Positions 62,961 to 64,000 of a stretch of 64,000 nucleotides of DNA are shown piece after piece; position 1 is the first letter of the stretch, and every line of letters starts with the position of its first letter. Origin of the DNA: Leifsonia sp. ku-ls (lineage in GTDB: Bacteria > Actinomycetota > Actinomycetes > Actinomycetales > Microbacteriaceae); assembly GCA_003367665.1 (NCBI GenBank), contig QKXI01000010.1, forward strand, positions 62,001 to 126,000. Direction: 5' to 3'. The position numbers were made by a program, and so were the translations under genes. Below the pieces are notes generated by a model. It saw nothing but the letters and a program-made list of their open reading frames with translations, ran no database searches and was not told the origin of the DNA.

Positions 62961-63913
62961 CCTCGCCCGACCTGCGCGGCCGCACGGTCGCGGTCAAGGT
63001 TCCGGCGACGAGCGCCAACCTCGGCCCCGGCTTCGACACGCTCGGCCTCGCGCTCGCCCTCTACGACGAGCTCGAGGTCTCCGTCCGCGACGAGCCGGGC
63101 GCGACCGTAGAGGTCATCGGGGTCGGCGAGGGCGAGGTGCCGACCGACGAGAGCAACCTCGTGGTGCGCGCGATCGCGCACGCCTTCGAGGCCGTCGGCG
63201 TCCCGCTGCCCGGCCTCAACCTGCGCGCACGCAACAACATCCCGCACGGCCGGGGGATGGGCTCGTCCGGTGCGGCGATCGTCTCCGGCATCATGGCGGC
63301 GAAGGGGCTGCTGGAGGGCGTCGTCGACCTCGACGCGCAGCAGCTGCTCGCGCTCGCGAACGACATGGAGGGGCACCCCGACAACGTCGCGCCGGCCCTG
63401 TTCGGCGGCCTGACGATCGCCTGGGTCACGCCGGAGGGTCCGCGGTTCAAGAAGCTCATCGTGCACCGCGGCGTCTCGCCGCTCGTGCTGGTGCCGGAGC
63501 ACGTGATGTCCACGGCCCTGGCGCGCAGCCTCCAGCCGCAGTCGGTGCCGCACGAAGACGCGGTGTTCAACGTCTCCCGCTCGGCGCTGCTGGTCGCGGC
63601 CCTCATCCAGAGCCCGGAGCTGCTGCACGCGGCGACCGAGGACAAGCTCCACCAGAGCTACCGCGCCTCAGCCATGCCGGAGACCGACCGGCTCATCACG
63701 CTGCTGCGCGAGAACGGCTTCGCGGCCGTCGTCTCCGGCGCCGGCCCGTCGATCCTGGTGCTGGGGAGCGACCCGAGCCAGCGCCAGGCCGCCGCGAAGC
63801 TGGTCGAGGAGGCGGCGCAGACGCGCTGGCAGCCGCTCATGCTCGCGGTCGACTTCAAGGGCGCGACGGTCAGCCGCGTGGAGTCCGCGCCGGCGGACAC
63901 ACCGGCGGCGTAG
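62957..63913 (+). CDS. thrB: Homoserine kinase
   Basis: 318 residues from GTG at 62957. GHMP kinase: PATSANLGPGFDTLG at the N-terminus, the ATP-binding PHGRGMGSSGAAIVSG, and VVSGAGPSILVL near the C-terminus. It phosphorylates homoserine for thrC. Last gene of the operon in the window. Confidence 0.95.
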   Translation: MTSPDLRGRTVAVKVPATSANLGPGFDTLGLALALYDELEVSVRDEPGATVEVIGVGEGEVPTDESNLVVRAIAHAFEAVGVPLPGLNLRARNNIPHGRGMGSSGAAIVSGIMAAKGLLEGVVDLDAQQLLALANDMEGHPDNVAPALFGGLTIAWVTPEGPRFKKLIVHRGVSPLVLVPEHVMSTALARSLQPQSVPHEDAVFNVSRSALLVAALIQSPELLHAATEDKLHQSYRASAMPETDRLITLLRENGFAAVVSGAGPSILVLGSDPSQRQAAAKLVEEAAQTRWQPLMLAVDFKGATVSRVESAPADTPAA

Positions 63914-63937
63914 CGTCCCGAGCGCCACGTCCGAGGT

Positions 63938-63945
63938 GGTAAACT
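63938..63945 (+). promoter_or_regulatory. Extended -10 promoter for the next gene (outside the window)
   Basis: TGG-TAAACT forms an extended -10 element 25 bp after thrB. In related actinobacteria the next gene is usually rho, but no coding start is visible in the remaining 55 bases. Confidence 0.45.
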
Positions 63946-64000
63946 GCAGTGCACCCGCGAAGAAACCGCGTCACGAGCGAATCCAGCTTCCGGGTGATCT

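Noticed and set aside
1-64000. CRISPR arrays, insertion sequences and rRNA genes
   Set aside because: No regularly spaced repeats, transposase motifs or rRNA sequence were seen on either strand.

Overview
The window is high-GC actinobacterial DNA. Gene content (DUF1345, DUF1905 and UdgX genes, a lysA-hom-thrC-thrB cluster beside argS, lipoproteins with short lipoboxes, leaderless starts behind TANNNT -10 boxes) fits the Microbacteriaceae, probably Leifsonia or a close relative. That placement is inference from gene content and codon usage; there is no rRNA here to confirm it. No gene-free gap exceeds 300 bp.

Region 1 (1-5025) is the right end of a prophage: the last codons of one gene, a very short tape-measure-like protein, and four tail or host-contact proteins packed with TAATG/ATGA overlaps, then an extended -10 promoter and a terminator-like hairpin. 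Its base composition is visibly less GC-rich than the host's. The edge lies inside a host 3-methyladenine-DNA-glycosylase-like gene, which keeps about 211 native codons and then reads into phage DNA; an imperfect 17-bp inverted repeat marks the likely attachment site. No integrase or lysis gene lies on this side.

Region 2 (5017-25574) is host chromosome: an HD hydrolase/glycosylase pair, a frameshifted alcohol dehydrogenase, a Nudix enzyme, several small conserved genes, and a lipase maturation factor. A DNA-repair cluster follows (EEP nuclease, LigD-type primase-polymerase, UdgX, ATP-dependent ligase) with no Ku. Next come an iron-box-controlled SIP-domain gene and a seven-gene minus-strand run (TPM protein, PspA, arginase-like, crotonase, flavoprotein disulfide reductase, HExxH membrane protein, SDR).

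Region 3 (25578-49416) holds two sugar-uptake operons. The first (26297-33008) has a ROK regulator, a CUT1-type ABC importer, a GH4 phospho-glycosidase and a BadF-type sugar kinase. The second (41424-50099) has a divergent TetR regulator, an oligopeptide-type ABC importer (SBP, two ATPases, two permeases) and a cytoplasmic GH3 beta-glucosidase. Between them are an unrecognised, less GC-rich membrane protein, an epimerase, an MscS channel, an alpha/beta hydrolase, an HTH-plus-DUF559-like protein, MsrB-MsrA and RlmC. Several precise inverted or tandem repeats lie in the gaps.

Region 4 (50107-64000) has a lipoprotein, the fructose PTS operon (DeoR-type regulator with an 11-bp-arm operator, FruK, fused IIABC, HPr), tRNA-Arg(CCG), a lipoprotein, argS, a DUF2993 protein and the lysA-hom-thrC-thrB amino-acid operon, ending with a promoter for a gene outside the window.
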